DNA of 64,000 bases from Flectonema sp. DT1601 (GCA_964019425.1 OZ025782.1:1529880-1593879); one strand, 5' to 3'. Positions 20,886 through 31,859 are shown, counted from the first letter of the stretch. Made by a program: numbers and translations. Notes: generated from the letters alone by a model not told the origin.

Positions 20886-23621
20886 CTACTGTCTTGCAAA
20901 AGATGATCTGATATTATTAGTTGAGTAAACTGTTTCTATCGGCTGTATAGTTGAGCGAGTCTTTCGTGCAACAGGTGTAGTCGTTCTGAGAGGCTTTGCC
21001 TCATCCTCTACTCGAAATGAACGAGTTTTTGTTGTTATCGGAGGTGCCCAAGGTTGGGGCTTCATTGCTGATCTAGTACGTCGGTTGTCACCGCCTTCAG
21101 ACTGTAATGCCTTTTTAGACAGCCGAGGTACGTGTGGCTTTCGCATACGGGCGGGGTCAAAGTTCAGAGACCTGGGAGAAGTAGCTTGGAGGTTAACAGG
21201 TTTCTTTATAACACCAGTACTACTTCTCCCCCGACCAACTGCAACTCGACCTCGACCACTAACAGGGCTGGTTGCCGTCGGCTGTGGGACGCATAATCTC
21301 GGATTTGGTACCGGACTTGGTGAAGAGTCAACTGATCGCGGGGTAGGTAGTGGACTGGGACTCCTTTCTTCTACAGCATTCATCCTGTCAGCGACAGGTC
21401 CCACGAGAGACATGTTAAGTGGAAGTAGTTCAGTATTGGTCATTAAACTATCATCACGAGATACTTCAATAGTTGATCCAACTTTAACTGGATTCATAAT
21501 TGGACTCATACTAACTCTTGTCGGTGATTTGAATTCTGACAATGGACTGACTTGACTCGGAGTCGATAGCGGTGCTGGAGATCCATCGCTTGGAACTCTG
21601 ACAGTGGAGTCAGTCAGATTGTGATATTCAGGAATTGGAAGTCTTGCTGCTTCAACAGTTGTTGTAGTTGTTGGTAATCTTGTTTGTAACTCACGTGCGA
21701 TAGTTTCACTGATATCTTGAACAGTAGTAGAGTTCAGTGTGTTGGGTAAGGTCGCAGGTGCTGTTTGATTTCGCAATCGAACTTCATATTCCGAAACAAA
21801 CTGAACATCACTTTCACCAGACTTTGTACCTAACGGCCGAGTATCTTCACTAACAGCCTTCACAGGAACTGGTAAGTCTCTCGGTAAAGGAGCAATAGAA
21901 ACTTTCACAGGCGACGGTACTTTTTTCGGTGATATTCTCTCTGATTCTTTAGCAAGTTGACGACTTGGATGAGGTGGAGATACGAGTTCCGAATCATTCC
22001 CGAGATTTAAGTATGCCACAGTTGACTGAGGAACTGGCTGAGGAGGAGGAATTCCTGCTAACTGACCTGTAGCACGCATACGACCTATTGTTTTATCATA
22101 AGGCTGAGATAATATTGATTGGGTTGACTCAAAGGCAGGGGATCTGATTGCCGTATCTGACTGCTCACACGAGTCATCACTACCGACTGTCCATAAAGCT
22201 TTAGAAATAGTACTTTGTGTTTGTGGTATTCTAGACAATCCTGCTTCACAGCTTTCTATAATTTGAGGTTTCTTTCCCTCCAATAGCTCTGCCGCTTGTT
22301 TCATAGCTACTGGATCGGGTGAGATGAGAGCAGCTGCCGAATGTGTTATTTTAATTGGAGTTGTTGTTGTGTTGGCAACACCTCCGACAACAGATTGCTG
22401 TTGGTGTTCATAACTATTTCCTTCACCAGCTATGTCTTCAGGGCTAAGTTGAAAATTAGATGATCCTGGAGACCGCGCTTCAGATAACACTTTTCCATAT
22501 AAAGAACCAGCTCCCGGTTGTGAGAACGATGGAACTTTTGGAAGTGGAGGTGACGCACCTCTCAGTTGCATCATCGAATCAACGTAAGCTGCAGAAGGAA
22601 CTTCAATCCCGCGAACATCTTGATGAGATGTTTTCAGAACTGGTGATATGATTTCATTCATAGTTGTTGGAGGTGGAGATTGAACATAATTATAACTTCC
22701 CTGACCAGGTTGGATCTCATGACTTCCGTTAGATACATCAGCTGCTACCTGTTGAATTGATTGATGAATACTTTTATATTCACCAACTACATGTGAAGGT
22801 AACTCTTCATGATGAAGAACTGAAGCAGGTCTGGCAGTTGGGATGTTAGTAGTGAACAGTGACTGAACAGGAGAAGGAAGTGAACTCGGATTTGGTAAAT
22901 TACATTCATCAGCTGTGAGAGAATTACTTTCAGATTCCTGAACTAGTCCCACAGATTGCTGTTGAGGTGATGTCATATTTTCAAGAGCAGCAGAGTACGA
23001 CGTCGGGTATGTCGACTGCTGATCTTTACGAAGACGAGCCAACGCAGCTTCGTAAGTTGCGGAAATACTATTCGACAGATCAGGAGTTGAATTACTTCCT
23101 ATTTGAGTACCAGTTATATTTATTGGATTGACGTTCTGAACTAATTTCATTCTTTCCATCAACGACATCGTAACCGGAGCTGTTGGATCCCTCTGTCTGG
23201 AAGTAGAAACTCTACTTAGTAACGCTTCTGCTTCTTGTCTCGCAATCTTAGCCGCCTCTAGTGTGGTGTTTAAATTATTTTCTGTTGCCGTTGCAGCCGA
23301 TTCAAGCCGCGCGGTTTCTTCTTTTCTCGCAAAGTTTTCTTCAGGACTTTTCAATAATGCCCAGACTTTATCGTTAACGGCACCCACAGTCCTCGTTGGT
23401 GTACTGATGGGTGCAGCAACTGGTATAGAGCTTACATAAGAACTGATTGCTGGTGTTGTTGTTATTGGTACAGATGTTGGTACTGCCGTGGGTACAGTTG
23501 TGGGTACAGTTGTTGTAGATATCGTTGACGGACCTTTTCCCATGCAGGCCTGCAACCATCTTCCGTAAACATCGTCGTACGACCCGCTACTTGATGGCTG
23601 TCTTTCGTCTGTCGACTGCAT
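20886..23621 (-). CDS. large Ser/Thr/Pro-rich, mostly disordered protein
   Basis: 911 residues, one exon, no recognised family. Early Thr/Pro/Val repeats (TVPTTVPTAVPTSVP) are followed by a short helical, possibly coiled stretch (~98-145). A long low-complexity region contains many SP/TP motifs that could be proline-directed kinase sites. The C-terminal ~150 residues are basic (GRGRVAVGRGR, then several RKTRS-like motifs), suggesting RNA, DNA or microtubule binding. No membrane segment or enzyme motif is visible. A TAG acceptor lies 13 nt upstream of the ATG after TTTATTTAATCCCCCTAA. Codon use and composition match the neighbours, so the frame is probably real despite the low complexity. Confidence 0.75.
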   Translation of the reverse strand: MQSTDERQPSSSGSYDDVYGRWLQACMGKGPSTISTTTVPTTVPTAVPTSVPITTTPAISSYVSSIPVAAPISTPTRTVGAVNDKVWALLKSPEENFARKEETARLESAATATENNLNTTLEAAKIARQEAEALLSRVSTSRQRDPTAPVTMSLMERMKLVQNVNPINITGTQIGSNSTPDLSNSISATYEAALARLRKDQQSTYPTSYSAALENMTSPQQQSVGLVQESESNSLTADECNLPNPSSLPSPVQSLFTTNIPTARPASVLHHEELPSHVVGEYKSIHQSIQQVAADVSNGSHEIQPGQGSYNYVQSPPPTTMNEIISPVLKTSHQDVRGIEVPSAAYVDSMMQLRGASPPLPKVPSFSQPGAGSLYGKVLSEARSPGSSNFQLSPEDIAGEGNSYEHQQQSVVGGVANTTTTPIKITHSAAALISPDPVAMKQAAELLEGKKPQIIESCEAGLSRIPQTQSTISKALWTVGSDDSCEQSDTAIRSPAFESTQSILSQPYDKTIGRMRATGQLAGIPPPQPVPQSTVAYLNLGNDSELVSPPHPSRQLAKESERISPKKVPSPVKVSIAPLPRDLPVPVKAVSEDTRPLGTKSGESDVQFVSEYEVRLRNQTAPATLPNTLNSTTVQDISETIARELQTRLPTTTTTVEAARLPIPEYHNLTDSTVRVPSDGSPAPLSTPSQVSPLSEFKSPTRVSMSPIMNPVKVGSTIEVSRDDSLMTNTELLPLNMSLVGPVADRMNAVEERSPSPLPTPRSVDSSPSPVPNPRLCVPQPTATSPVSGRGRVAVGRGRSSTGVIKKPVNLQATSPRSLNFDPARMRKPHVPRLSKKALQSEGGDNRRTRSAMKPQPWAPPITTKTRSFRVEDEAKPLRTTTPVARKTRSTIQPIETVYSTNNIRSSFARQ

Positions 23622-23924
23622 GTGTGACAGACACCTATTAGGGGGATTAAATAAAACTAATCATCAAATACTTATTTGAATAACTTCTCAAGGTTTTCAT
23701 CACATTCAGTGAATTGTTTCCTCACTTGTGAAATTCCGTCTTCGAGTAAAAAGCTGCCCCACCGCCTGGATAAAAGAAAAAAGGAATTTTTCAAACCTGC
23801 AATCGACAACAACAACTACAACAAATTAATTTTATGGATACAGCTACTAATTTAATACAAAATAAAAAGATAACTTTCTATTGGTTTACTTACTTACCCG
23901 ATAAGGTTGCCATCAGACGGTCGG

Positions 23925-26357
23925 TCAGTAATAATCGGGTGAGTTTACGAAATCTTTTTCAACCTTCTCATCCATCAGATTAGAGAGAGTGACAGATCCT
24001 CGTAATGGTGATTGAGGACCTGATATGATACCCGTCGTTGTGATAATCGCGTTGTCAGATCTTAACATGGCAGCAGTATGAGTACGAGGAGGAGAATCCA
24101 TTGAAATGCGAACCGACTTCGGAGGCTCACTCATGTGCCGTGCTAACGGTGTTTTCTCCACCTCATCCTCATCGTCATCTGGAAACGACGACAACTTATT
24201 AGTTTTCTTTACATGACCTACACCATGAGATGGATTAATAGGAATGTAAACACTTGGTGTGGTTTGCATTTCACGAGGAGACTCGATGTGTGGAGGAGGT
24301 ACTCTTTTAGTAGTTTTGTAGACTGAAATTGCCTTCGAATCCAATGAGTCTTTATCTTTAATTGTTACAACAAGACAATCATTATTCACAGAAGATATCA
24401 TAAGAACAGTTGTATCAAGGATCACATTGTTGTCAGATGTGACTACACCAAACTCATCACCGCTCGTAAAATTACCAAACCTGTCGATGTTAAAAGTGAA
24501 TTCAGGATCAGGGAGTTTACTTTCCCAATTCCCTACAAACTTTAAAGAAATATCATCACTAGTACATGATAACTCTATCTCTCTAGTCTTAGGAGATAGT
24601 ATCGATAACGGTGTTTGAATAACAGTAATCTGTTGGGTCTGTTTGGTATCATCTTCTTGTCTTCTTTCGTCCGTTTGAATTTCTACATCAGCAACTTCAA
24701 TAAAGTCATCAGTCGGTATGGATATCTTAGTGGAGGATCCTTTCTTAACTGGTTGCCTCACTTCTGTAGTCGTCCCTTCTGGTAAGTGGGAAGCCAAGGT
24801 GGGAATTGCTCTCACCTGAGATGTCTGTTTAGATTCACTTCGGGGAAGTACCTGTCGAGGTGATCGGTTCGGTTGTTCTGTTGGAGGGCTGATGGACCGA
24901 TGCTGTCGTGCACTTGGTTGACGAACTGGAATTCGTACTTCCGATGCTACCGGTGAGGTTGTTGGATTATTAGATACTGATTGTAGCTCTAAGGGTTGGA
25001 GGACGATTTCGGTAACTGGTTTCTGATTCTGCAACGGACCTGCATATTGGAATTCCCCAGTTGGCGAATTGCTTGTTCTCTGACGGGGTAATTGTCGCCT
25101 CACACCTTGTAGCCCCACAGTTGGCGGAGAAACACTTACCGAACGCGGCTTCTGCAAAACTGATGATTGTTGTTGCCGCACACTTTGTAGCCCCACAGTT
25201 GGTGGAGAAATACTTATCGAACGCGGCTGTAGAGCTGCTGGTTGTTGTGGCCTCACACTTTGTAGCCCCACAGTTGGTGGAGAAATACTTATCGAACGCG
25301 GCTGTAGAGCTGCTGGTTGTTGTGGCCTCAGACTCTGCAGCTGCTCTTGTTGCCGTTCAATTAATCCACGCGGGGATACGACTGGTGATCGGGTTTCTGT
25401 AAACTGAAACAACTGCTGCTGTCTAACTTCAGCAACATATCCTTTTGGTAATCCACTTCTTATAAAAATATCGAAGTACATCCGACGTATGTCATCAGTC
25501 AGTTCGGCCCGAGAGCCCCAATGAGCGGCGGAATTATACTCCAGTAGGCAGCACCAGAAGAAGGAAATAAGACCACAGGTACCAACAGATACACCTCTCG
25601 CCATGTTGAGATAACGAAATGGCAGATACAGCGTTGCGCAGTACGCGAAGATAAAAAAACGAGCGATTATCGTGTGAGGAAATGACCTTTCGCGGTGACA
25701 GGCTGCAACTAAACTACAACTCTGACGAAGATCAGCAAACATCGTAACGTTAGAAGAAGTTCGATTAGCTGCAGTTGATGATATTCTGAACTCCAGAAGA
25801 CCAATCAGCGCTGATACTTTACTTTGTGATGTTCCAAACCAGTCTACATCCTGTTGTAGGGATTCTGGAAGTTGTAATGAAGAGAATCCCGACTTAGAAT
25901 CGATTAATAAATTATTAAGCAAACATTCAATTACTGTCCTGGAGTACATCTCACAAGTAATTACAGAAGTGACTCGGTGAGATACAAGTTGAGAGTGATA
26001 ATATATTTCTTCACAAATTCCCATCACTTTGATTGCTGCTTCGCGTAACCTCCGAACTCGATCACCATCTCTCAAACTTTTGAGTATCAAGACGCCAACC
26101 AATGGAATAGAAACAATAATCCACGGGATAGGAGTTACAGCTAAGGAAACACTATTGTCAGCTAGCAATAACCCCAGGGCTCCCAACGCCGCAGCAACCG
26201 ACAGGAAGAATGACCTGTACCCACACTGAAGATATCGATGCTGGTATTTCATAGCTCTCCTACTACATAGTGGTTGGTCTGATGAAGGGAAATTGTTGTT
26301 TAGAATCCGACTGTAATACACAAACTGAAATGCTAACCCAATCCCAAAACACGACAT
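23925..26357 (-). CDS. membrane protein with disordered repeat-bearing tail (bestrophin-like, uncertain)
   Basis: 810 residues. The first ~300 carry hydrophobic segments: FFLSVAAALGALGLLLA and ITPWIIVSIPLVGVLIL-like helices near 48-95, and two more near 225-270 around FFIFAYCATLYLPF. They are followed by LEYNSAAHWGSRAELTDDIRR, a spacing reminiscent of bestrophin/UPF0187 channels (LPF... then ...PFG..DLP), though the match is weak. Residues ~330-430 contain about three tandem copies of a ~25-residue unit built on LQSVRPQQPAALQPRS. A small beta-rich segment (~585-665, FVGNWESKLPDPEFTF) precedes an acidic, Ser/Pro-rich end. Possible role: anion channel or membrane scaffold; not established. A CAG lies 8 nt upstream of the ATG. 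Confidence 0.75.
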   Translation of the reverse strand: MSCFGIGLAFQFVYYSRILNNNFPSSDQPLCSRRAMKYQHRYLQCGYRSFFLSVAAALGALGLLLADNSVSLAVTPIPWIIVSIPLVGVLILKSLRDGDRVRRLREAAIKVMGICEEIYYHSQLVSHRVTSVITCEMYSRTVIECLLNNLLIDSKSGFSSLQLPESLQQDVDWFGTSQSKVSALIGLLEFRISSTAANRTSSNVTMFADLRQSCSLVAACHRERSFPHTIIARFFIFAYCATLYLPFRYLNMARGVSVGTCGLISFFWCCLLEYNSAAHWGSRAELTDDIRRMYFDIFIRSGLPKGYVAEVRQQQLFQFTETRSPVVSPRGLIERQQEQLQSLRPQQPAALQPRSISISPPTVGLQSVRPQQPAALQPRSISISPPTVGLQSVRQQQSSVLQKPRSVSVSPPTVGLQGVRRQLPRQRTSNSPTGEFQYAGPLQNQKPVTEIVLQPLELQSVSNNPTTSPVASEVRIPVRQPSARQHRSISPPTEQPNRSPRQVLPRSESKQTSQVRAIPTLASHLPEGTTTEVRQPVKKGSSTKISIPTDDFIEVADVEIQTDERRQEDDTKQTQQITVIQTPLSILSPKTREIELSCTSDDISLKFVGNWESKLPDPEFTFNIDRFGNFTSGDEFGVVTSDNNVILDTTVLMISSVNNDCLVVTIKDKDSLDSKAISVYKTTKRVPPPHIESPREMQTTPSVYIPINPSHGVGHVKKTNKLSSFPDDDEDEVEKTPLARHMSEPPKSVRISMDSPPRTHTAAMLRSDNAIITTTGIISGPQSPLRGSVTLSNLMDEKVEKDFVNSPDYY
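25136..25340 (-). repeat. in-frame ~75-bp tandem coding repeat
   Basis: Within the membrane-protein gene a 75-bp unit encoding S-V-R-P-Q-Q-P-A-A-L-Q-P-R-S is repeated about three times. Two units are nearly identical, and a diverged unit lies on the high-coordinate-3' side, suggesting recent slippage or unequal crossing-over. Confidence 0.75.
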
Positions 26358-26365
26358 CTAAAAAC

Positions 26366-27131
26366 CTGTGAAATTAATTCATAATTCGCTACTACAGTCA
26401 ACAACATAACAAATCAATATATGGTAAATGTGGAATAAATTAGCGAACAAGCAGCGGAGGGAAAGTCTGCCTGAGAATGCAAGTGGCATTTTGTTTAATT
26501 GATGGCGGAAGGTGTACAACAAAGAGAACAGAAAAATAATATTTTTTTTTTTTTTGGAGAGTAATGTTTATTAAGAAATCTGTTACTAATTGAAATGCAC
26601 CAAATTATCTCGAAAAAAAAAAAAAAATGAAAATGAAAATAAATAATAAGGAAACTGGAAAAACAGGGGGTGCGGGAAATAACGAAACTGTAAAACACAA
26701 AAAGTGAAATCCAAACAAAAACGGAATTACATTTTCAGATTCCGTTGGAAGGTTTTCAATTGATGTGGTTACTTATTCTTTTTATGTAACTGATACTATG
26801 ACAAAAAGAGCAGCCCAACTCCACGTTCTTCATTTCTTAATAAGGATTGTTTATTAAAACTAAAATTAAAATAAAATAAAATAAAAGGAGGAGAAACTTT
26901 TGTTTGTTTTTGTCGCCGTAATTATCTTTAGCTAAAAAAAACAAAAAAAAGAAACGGCCACACAACTTTGTATATAAATCCATAAAAAACATAAAAAAAA
27001 TAAAATAAATTAAAAAAGATTTTAGTGTACCCATTGGGAACGGGGTATAAAACAATAATACAAAATAACCAAATTACGAAAGCTCAAGAGTGAAAACTCT
27101 TGTTTGAGAGTACGAAATGAAAACAGGTATT
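26366..27131. other. intergenic spacer
   Basis: AT-rich with homopolymers; the open frames here are poly-Phe/Lys artefacts. No gene seen. Confidence 0.5.
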
Positions 27132-30100
27132 CTATCGAGAGCTCATTGATGATAATGACTTTCTAGCTCTTCGCTTTTCGACTGCCTCAGTAGTTGGATT
27201 GGGTTTTGATTGTCTTCTAGCAGCCTTACTTGATCCCATAATGCGACGTAGTTCTTCCTGACATTTCTTATTTAGAGTTAACGATGAAATAGGAAGAAGA
27301 GCTGTACATACTCCTTCACGATCACCTTCACCTAACTCAATTGCAGCCTGAAGAGGACAACGACCAGAATTGTCTTGTTGATCTATTGGGGATCCAGAAT
27401 CAATAAGTGTTTCAACCATCACTACTCTACCTGCCATAGCAGCTCTGTGAAGTGGTGTTCTTCCGTTACTATCTGTGCTGTGAAGCCATTCAGTTGCAGC
27501 TCTCGTTGCTAGTCTTTTGTAGACTTGATTTCCTTTTCCCTTTTGAAATATTTCAACAGATGAGCACTTTTCAAGGCAGGTTTTCCCGTCGAATAAATGA
27601 TCAAGAGAGATCCCCTGCGATATCAGAACACTCATCATATTTATATTCGACAGGTCTGCAGCAATATGAAGAGCGTTTCTTCCATTTGAATCCACAACAT
27701 TAATATCACATCTCAGAGAAAGTGTTCTTGAGGTTGCTACGAAACCTTTATCAACCGACTTTAGTAGTGCAGTTCTCTTTAAGTCATTCTCATCAGGTAA
27801 ATCAATTGTGTCATCAGTAGCAAGTGTATCCAATACTTTGAGAGCTTCATCATCGCGTTGAAATGCCTCAGATATCGCTGCTATGTGAAGTGGTGTTCGA
27901 CAGAGTCTATCAGTCTTTAAACAACTAACACCACATCCTATAAGTACTCTTGATATCTTCCAGTGACCATATATAACGCTGATGTGTAAAGGGGTTTGTC
28001 CAGATGCATCACAACTTGATATCAAGTCCATCGGGTCTTCACCTTTATGATACCACATAACCTTCTCACAAGGTGTAGCCATTGTCTTTATACAAAATAA
28101 TCCCTCATCACTGCATTCAAAGGATTGTAAGGCGCAAGCGAGATGTAAAGAGGAACTTTCGTATATTTTTAAAAGTGATTTGTCGTAGGCATCGCAAGCT
28201 CCAGATTTTAGAGTTTGGTATGCTTCAGAACAGTTTTCTTCACCAATCGCAGTAAATAGTTTTATAGCAGGAATCATTTCAGGAGGTAGCTCTCTACTAG
28301 TAGGAATCCTATCGAGCTGTGATGGAACGATTGATGCGTTGCGTTGACGAGCAACACAACTGACTTCATCATTACAAAGAACTGATAAAATTGGATTATT
28401 TAGTAATCTTTCATGTAGACAATGAGAACTATTTTGAAGACCTCCTCTCAAAATCTTCTCCGCAACAGCTGGATCTAATTTATTACGATTGTTCAATTGC
28501 CTGATTCCGATGGTCAATTCACAACTCGGACCTTCTACAATCTGTTTTAAAATATTCGATGCCTTTCCCATCTCTGCTATACTTTCTTTTTTAAAAACGG
28601 ATGTTACTTGCTGAAGACCAGACATAGCATTTAATTGTTGTGCCATACAATTGGATGCGTAGACAACCAGACCAGCGGAGGCTTCTTTGCTGCTGTCGAT
28701 GGAAAATATTGAAAATGGAGGAAGGAGAACTTCTTCCTCTCCAGGGTATAAAGATACATCAGAAAGGGTAATCATGTCGTAGGCAGAATGAATGACGTGA
28801 CATATGCCATCTCCAGTACATTCAGCAAAAGTACGAAGTACGTTATCATTTCTTGATGTTGATAAGGGAAAGGGCCATCCAATTAGACGTTCACCTCTTT
28901 TGTATTCATCAACTAGTCCTAAAGACACACCTGTACTACAATGAGTCAGCTTGTTTGACATTGTCGTTCCTGTTGTGTCTATTGCTGCTAGTAATCCTCC
29001 CAATACTTTTACCCATTTTAACATACTTTCTTGTACCTGTTCACTTGCTTCAGTGTCACCGTCTTCTAGGTTTGCCATTATATGAAGACTTCTTTCGATT
29101 ACTTCTCTGATGCTCGGGTTTCTTGTGCCGCCAACCTTTTGTTGATAGGCTTCCCATTCATTGTTACTTTTTGATGTTTGTTGTCGTGGTTGTGGTGCGT
29201 CAGAAAACCCAACCAAACGATCGATATCTGGACCCTCACAACAATACAAGACCAGTACCAGTATCAATAACGAACTTTTAGATTTACAAAACTGTGATCT
29301 GCAGCGTTCCTTCGCTCCTTCAGCCAAGGTGTAAATATAGGCAAATTTAGCTGGAGAGTGACAGGTAAAGTTGCCATGGGGAATCTGACCAATCTCAGGT
29401 GGGAATATTAAATTTTCAGCTAACTCGTCGACTACTGACCCAGGCTTCAATCTCCAAAGTGATAAAACTGATGAAGCGAGTGTTTCCATTTGACTAATCT
29501 TCTTTAAATCAGATACAGAGAATGGCAGTGGTGTGGTATCGTCTCGGATAGGACGACCAACACCTTGGGGCTTCTCTCTGGCTAAGTCTCTTAAAAACTT
29601 CAAGTCTTGTTCTCTAGGTAACTGAAGCTCACCTAATCCTCTCACTACAATACTATTGTGAGGAAGGGAGAGTGAGGTTGTTAGAACTTCTAAGAACTCA
29701 ATTGTTGGTAAAGCAGATCGAGACGTTCCAACCACAACATTTGTGTATCCAACTGTTTCTCTTAGTGACAGCTGATGTGTTGTAGCAATACTGTCAACCT
29801 TCGATGTTATTTTCTCATACTCTTCCTTGGCATCTAAAAAGATTTCTTCTCTTGTGGAGTCTTCTAAATCTGACATCGTTGCACAAGTAGTGGCCAGTTG
29901 TTGCTGCCACTCCTTGGCGGCTTTTATTCTGTCTGCTACTCGAAGACGGTCTCTTGATACCCGCTGGAGCATTTCATCTAATTCTTGTTGATTGTCTCCG
30001 TCGATCTCTCGACGTTTTGTTTTCTCTTCAAGTAATAAATGTCTTCTTGATAAACATTGTTTACAAATGATTGGTCCGTTAACACAGTCACAGCATTGAT

Positions 30101-30521
30101 ACAATCGACGTCTCATACCAGCAGCAGCAGCTCCTAACGTTTGGCAATCCTCACAGCGAAGTGCTGTGACGTCGCCTGGAGTTAATATTTTCATCGAGTG
30201 ATCTTCATTTGAGAGGCAATGCGGGTGTTCTTTCTCTCGTGAAATTGAAAACAACGAAGCTCTGTTTCTTGGTGACACTCCAGAATCTCGTTTCCCCGGA
30301 GGAATAGGACTCTTTGGGCCAGGACTTCTCGGACTTCTGATAGGTGACATCACACCACTCGAATCTGTTAAACTTTTTGATAACGATCTTCTCTTTCCTG
30401 GAGGCGGTGATTTCGGAACAGTACTTCCTTCGCTAATTGAACTACGGTTATCGTTCAACTGAGCACGTCGCGGATTCCTACGCGGTGACACCCCGACATC
30501 TGGTGGGGTAGGACAGGACAT
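27132..30521 (-). CDS. zinc-finger and ankyrin-repeat protein
   Basis: 1,129 residues in one exon. Residues 1-95 are basic with SPR/SPG repeats. Residues ~98-160 form a Cys/His cluster (RCEDC, QCCDC, ICKQC, RRH) of ZZ- or B-box-like treble-clef type, followed by a predicted coiled coil (~165-240, KTKRREIDGDNQQELDEM). The middle ~500 residues are helical and unassigned. From ~760 to ~1090 there are several ankyrin repeats: GQTPLHISVIYGH, RTPLHIAAISEAF, GRNALHIAADLSN and GRTPLHRAAMAGR. The zinc finger plus coiled coil recalls TRIM-like scaffolds, but no RING is present. Likely a protein-protein interaction scaffold; the ligand is unknown. TAG acceptor 9 nt before the ATG. Confidence 0.88.
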   Translation of the reverse strand: MSCPTPPDVGVSPRRNPRRAQLNDNRSSISEGSTVPKSPPPGKRRSLSKSLTDSSGVMSPIRSPRSPGPKSPIPPGKRDSGVSPRNRASLFSISREKEHPHCLSNEDHSMKILTPGDVTALRCEDCQTLGAAAAGMRRRLYQCCDCVNGPIICKQCLSRRHLLLEEKTKRREIDGDNQQELDEMLQRVSRDRLRVADRIKAAKEWQQQLATTCATMSDLEDSTREEIFLDAKEEYEKITSKVDSIATTHQLSLRETVGYTNVVVGTSRSALPTIEFLEVLTTSLSLPHNSIVVRGLGELQLPREQDLKFLRDLAREKPQGVGRPIRDDTTPLPFSVSDLKKISQMETLASSVLSLWRLKPGSVVDELAENLIFPPEIGQIPHGNFTCHSPAKFAYIYTLAEGAKERCRSQFCKSKSSLLILVLVLYCCEGPDIDRLVGFSDAPQPRQQTSKSNNEWEAYQQKVGGTRNPSIREVIERSLHIMANLEDGDTEASEQVQESMLKWVKVLGGLLAAIDTTGTTMSNKLTHCSTGVSLGLVDEYKRGERLIGWPFPLSTSRNDNVLRTFAECTGDGICHVIHSAYDMITLSDVSLYPGEEEVLLPPFSIFSIDSSKEASAGLVVYASNCMAQQLNAMSGLQQVTSVFKKESIAEMGKASNILKQIVEGPSCELTIGIRQLNNRNKLDPAVAEKILRGGLQNSSHCLHERLLNNPILSVLCNDEVSCVARQRNASIVPSQLDRIPTSRELPPEMIPAIKLFTAIGEENCSEAYQTLKSGACDAYDKSLLKIYESSSLHLACALQSFECSDEGLFCIKTMATPCEKVMWYHKGEDPMDLISSCDASGQTPLHISVIYGHWKISRVLIGCGVSCLKTDRLCRTPLHIAAISEAFQRDDEALKVLDTLATDDTIDLPDENDLKRTALLKSVDKGFVATSRTLSLRCDINVVDSNGRNALHIAADLSNINMMSVLISQGISLDHLFDGKTCLEKCSSVEIFQKGKGNQVYKRLATRAATEWLHSTDSNGRTPLHRAAMAGRVVMVETLIDSGSPIDQQDNSGRCPLQAAIELGEGDREGVCTALLPISSLTLNKKCQEELRRIMGSSKAARRQSKPNPTTEAVEKRRARKSLSSMSSR

Positions 30522-30530
30522 CCTCCGTTC

Positions 30531-30550
30531 CTATCAAAAAAAAGAGACTC
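30531..30550 (-). promoter_or_regulatory. splice-acceptor-like site upstream of the ankyrin-protein ATG
   Basis: Minus strand CTCTTTTTTTTGATAG ends nine bases before the ATG, a strong pyrimidine tract and AG with no visible upstream exon. Confidence 0.5.
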
Positions 30551-31241
30551 GTGAAAAAAGCGTTAAAACGTATCAAAGGAATACTCCCCTCCGCCCGTCA
30601 AACAAGTAATTTGATTGTACTGTTCTGAAACAGATATGAAAACATTAATAAATATAACACAAACAAAACAATAATTTTTTTTTTTTTTTTTGTATTAATG
30701 ATAGCGACACTGTGACAAGTCACCAAGTAGGAGGCAACGAGCAGAAGAAGAAAAAAAAAAGAAAGAAGAAAAAGAGGAAAAATAAAAATAATGGCAATAA
30801 TTGACCGACTTACACTTTTACTTTTGTTTTTTTAAACAAAACAAAAAAAAAAAAACGGTTTCTAAGTTGCGGATGGTGTGAACAGAGACACGCCGTTCAA
30901 ACATAAGACTTTACAATTAACAAACAACATTACAATGACCTTAAATATCATCAAAAAATAACAACTCGTTTATTAAAAAATGTCCTGTCTTACACTCAAC
31001 TACTCATAATGAGTAATTGCAGTAACAACGAGTAGCAAAAAGAACGAGGGAAAAACCTTCCTCGCTGAATTCCATCACCATAAATAAATAGTTGTGGGTA
31101 GCTCCTTATCGATCGACTCACTGGGAAAGTCTGTAGAGTCTAAGATCACTGTTGAAGCAGCCGTGCAAAACCTCAGGGGGGCTAAAAAGCCACGGCTAGT
31201 ACATCTTCTGTCTGATATGATACATCATGATGTAGTATTAT
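30551..31241. other. intergenic spacer
   Basis: Homopolymer-rich up to ~30870, then less biased sequence to 31240 without an open frame of note. I see nothing assignable. Confidence 0.4.
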
Positions 31242-31859
31242 TTATAAACTTGTTGTCCATCTAAAGTTGTCATGTACGAGCCAATATTTTGGCGTTGCTC
31301 CCTGCTGAAGTTCCTTCCACCAAATAACAATGTGTGAGAACCCCCTGGTAATCTCAGAATCATACAAACACTGACCATGAATAGATACTAAGAAATGGTT
31401 TACATCACTGAGAGGCTGAACGTCTAATTGGTTAATTGTGTGTTTGGTTCTTACTTGTTTGAGAGCCTCAAATAGATTATCCATATTGTCTCTTTTTATC
31501 TGATGACCGTTCCAACAGATGTCAGCGTCGGCACTATATATCTTGTATAGTCTACTGTGTTGTTTACCATCTTGACCTACGGCTGCATCTACACGAGCGT
31601 CATTAATCCCACAATCCCATGCAGCATAGTAGTGCTTTTCCATTAGTGCTCGAGCTTGTTTACTGATTTCACCAATAGCCTGGGTTTTGTTATTTTGTTT
31701 TTGTTTTGTTTTGTCACACAAAAAACCAGGTTCGTTATGCCGACACAATTTTCTTTCTACAGAACAATTGGGTTTGTAGGTACAAAAAAAAAAAAAAAAA
31801 GGAATGAAAAAAAAACATACCTTGCTATCTATTTTTACAGGCTGAGAGATGTCCGCCAT
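31242..31859 (-). CDS. NTF2-fold protein (NTF2/NXT-like), two exons
   Basis: Exons 31859-31821 and 31679-31242 give 158 residues. The 141-nt intron (GTATGT...CCCAG) has no in-frame stop, so unspliced RNA would still be open. The protein starts MADISQPVKIDSK, then follows the NTF2-fold pattern: long first helix ending in HYYAAWD, LYKIYSADADICWNGHQI, the INQLDVQPL strand, HFLVSIHGQCLY, and a final YWLVHDNFRW. These match NTF2 and NXT1/p15 proteins, which act in nuclear transport (Ran-GDP import or mRNA export with NXF1). Length is slightly above NTF2 (~125) and near NXT. Which of the two it is cannot be decided here. Confidence 0.8.
   Translation of the reverse strand: MADISQPVKIDSKVCFFFIPFFFFFCTYKPNCSVERKLCRHNEPGFLCDKTKQKQNNKTQAIGEISKQARALMEKHYYAAWDCGINDARVDAAVGQDGKQHSRLYKIYSADADICWNGHQIKRDNMDNLFEALKQVRTKHTINQLDVQPLSDVNHFLVSIHGQCLYDSEITRGFSHIVIWWKELQQGATPKYWLVHDNFRWTTSL

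Noticed and set aside
21085-21555. 156-residue plus-strand frame
   Set aside because: Antisense shadow of the Ser/Thr/Pro-rich gene.
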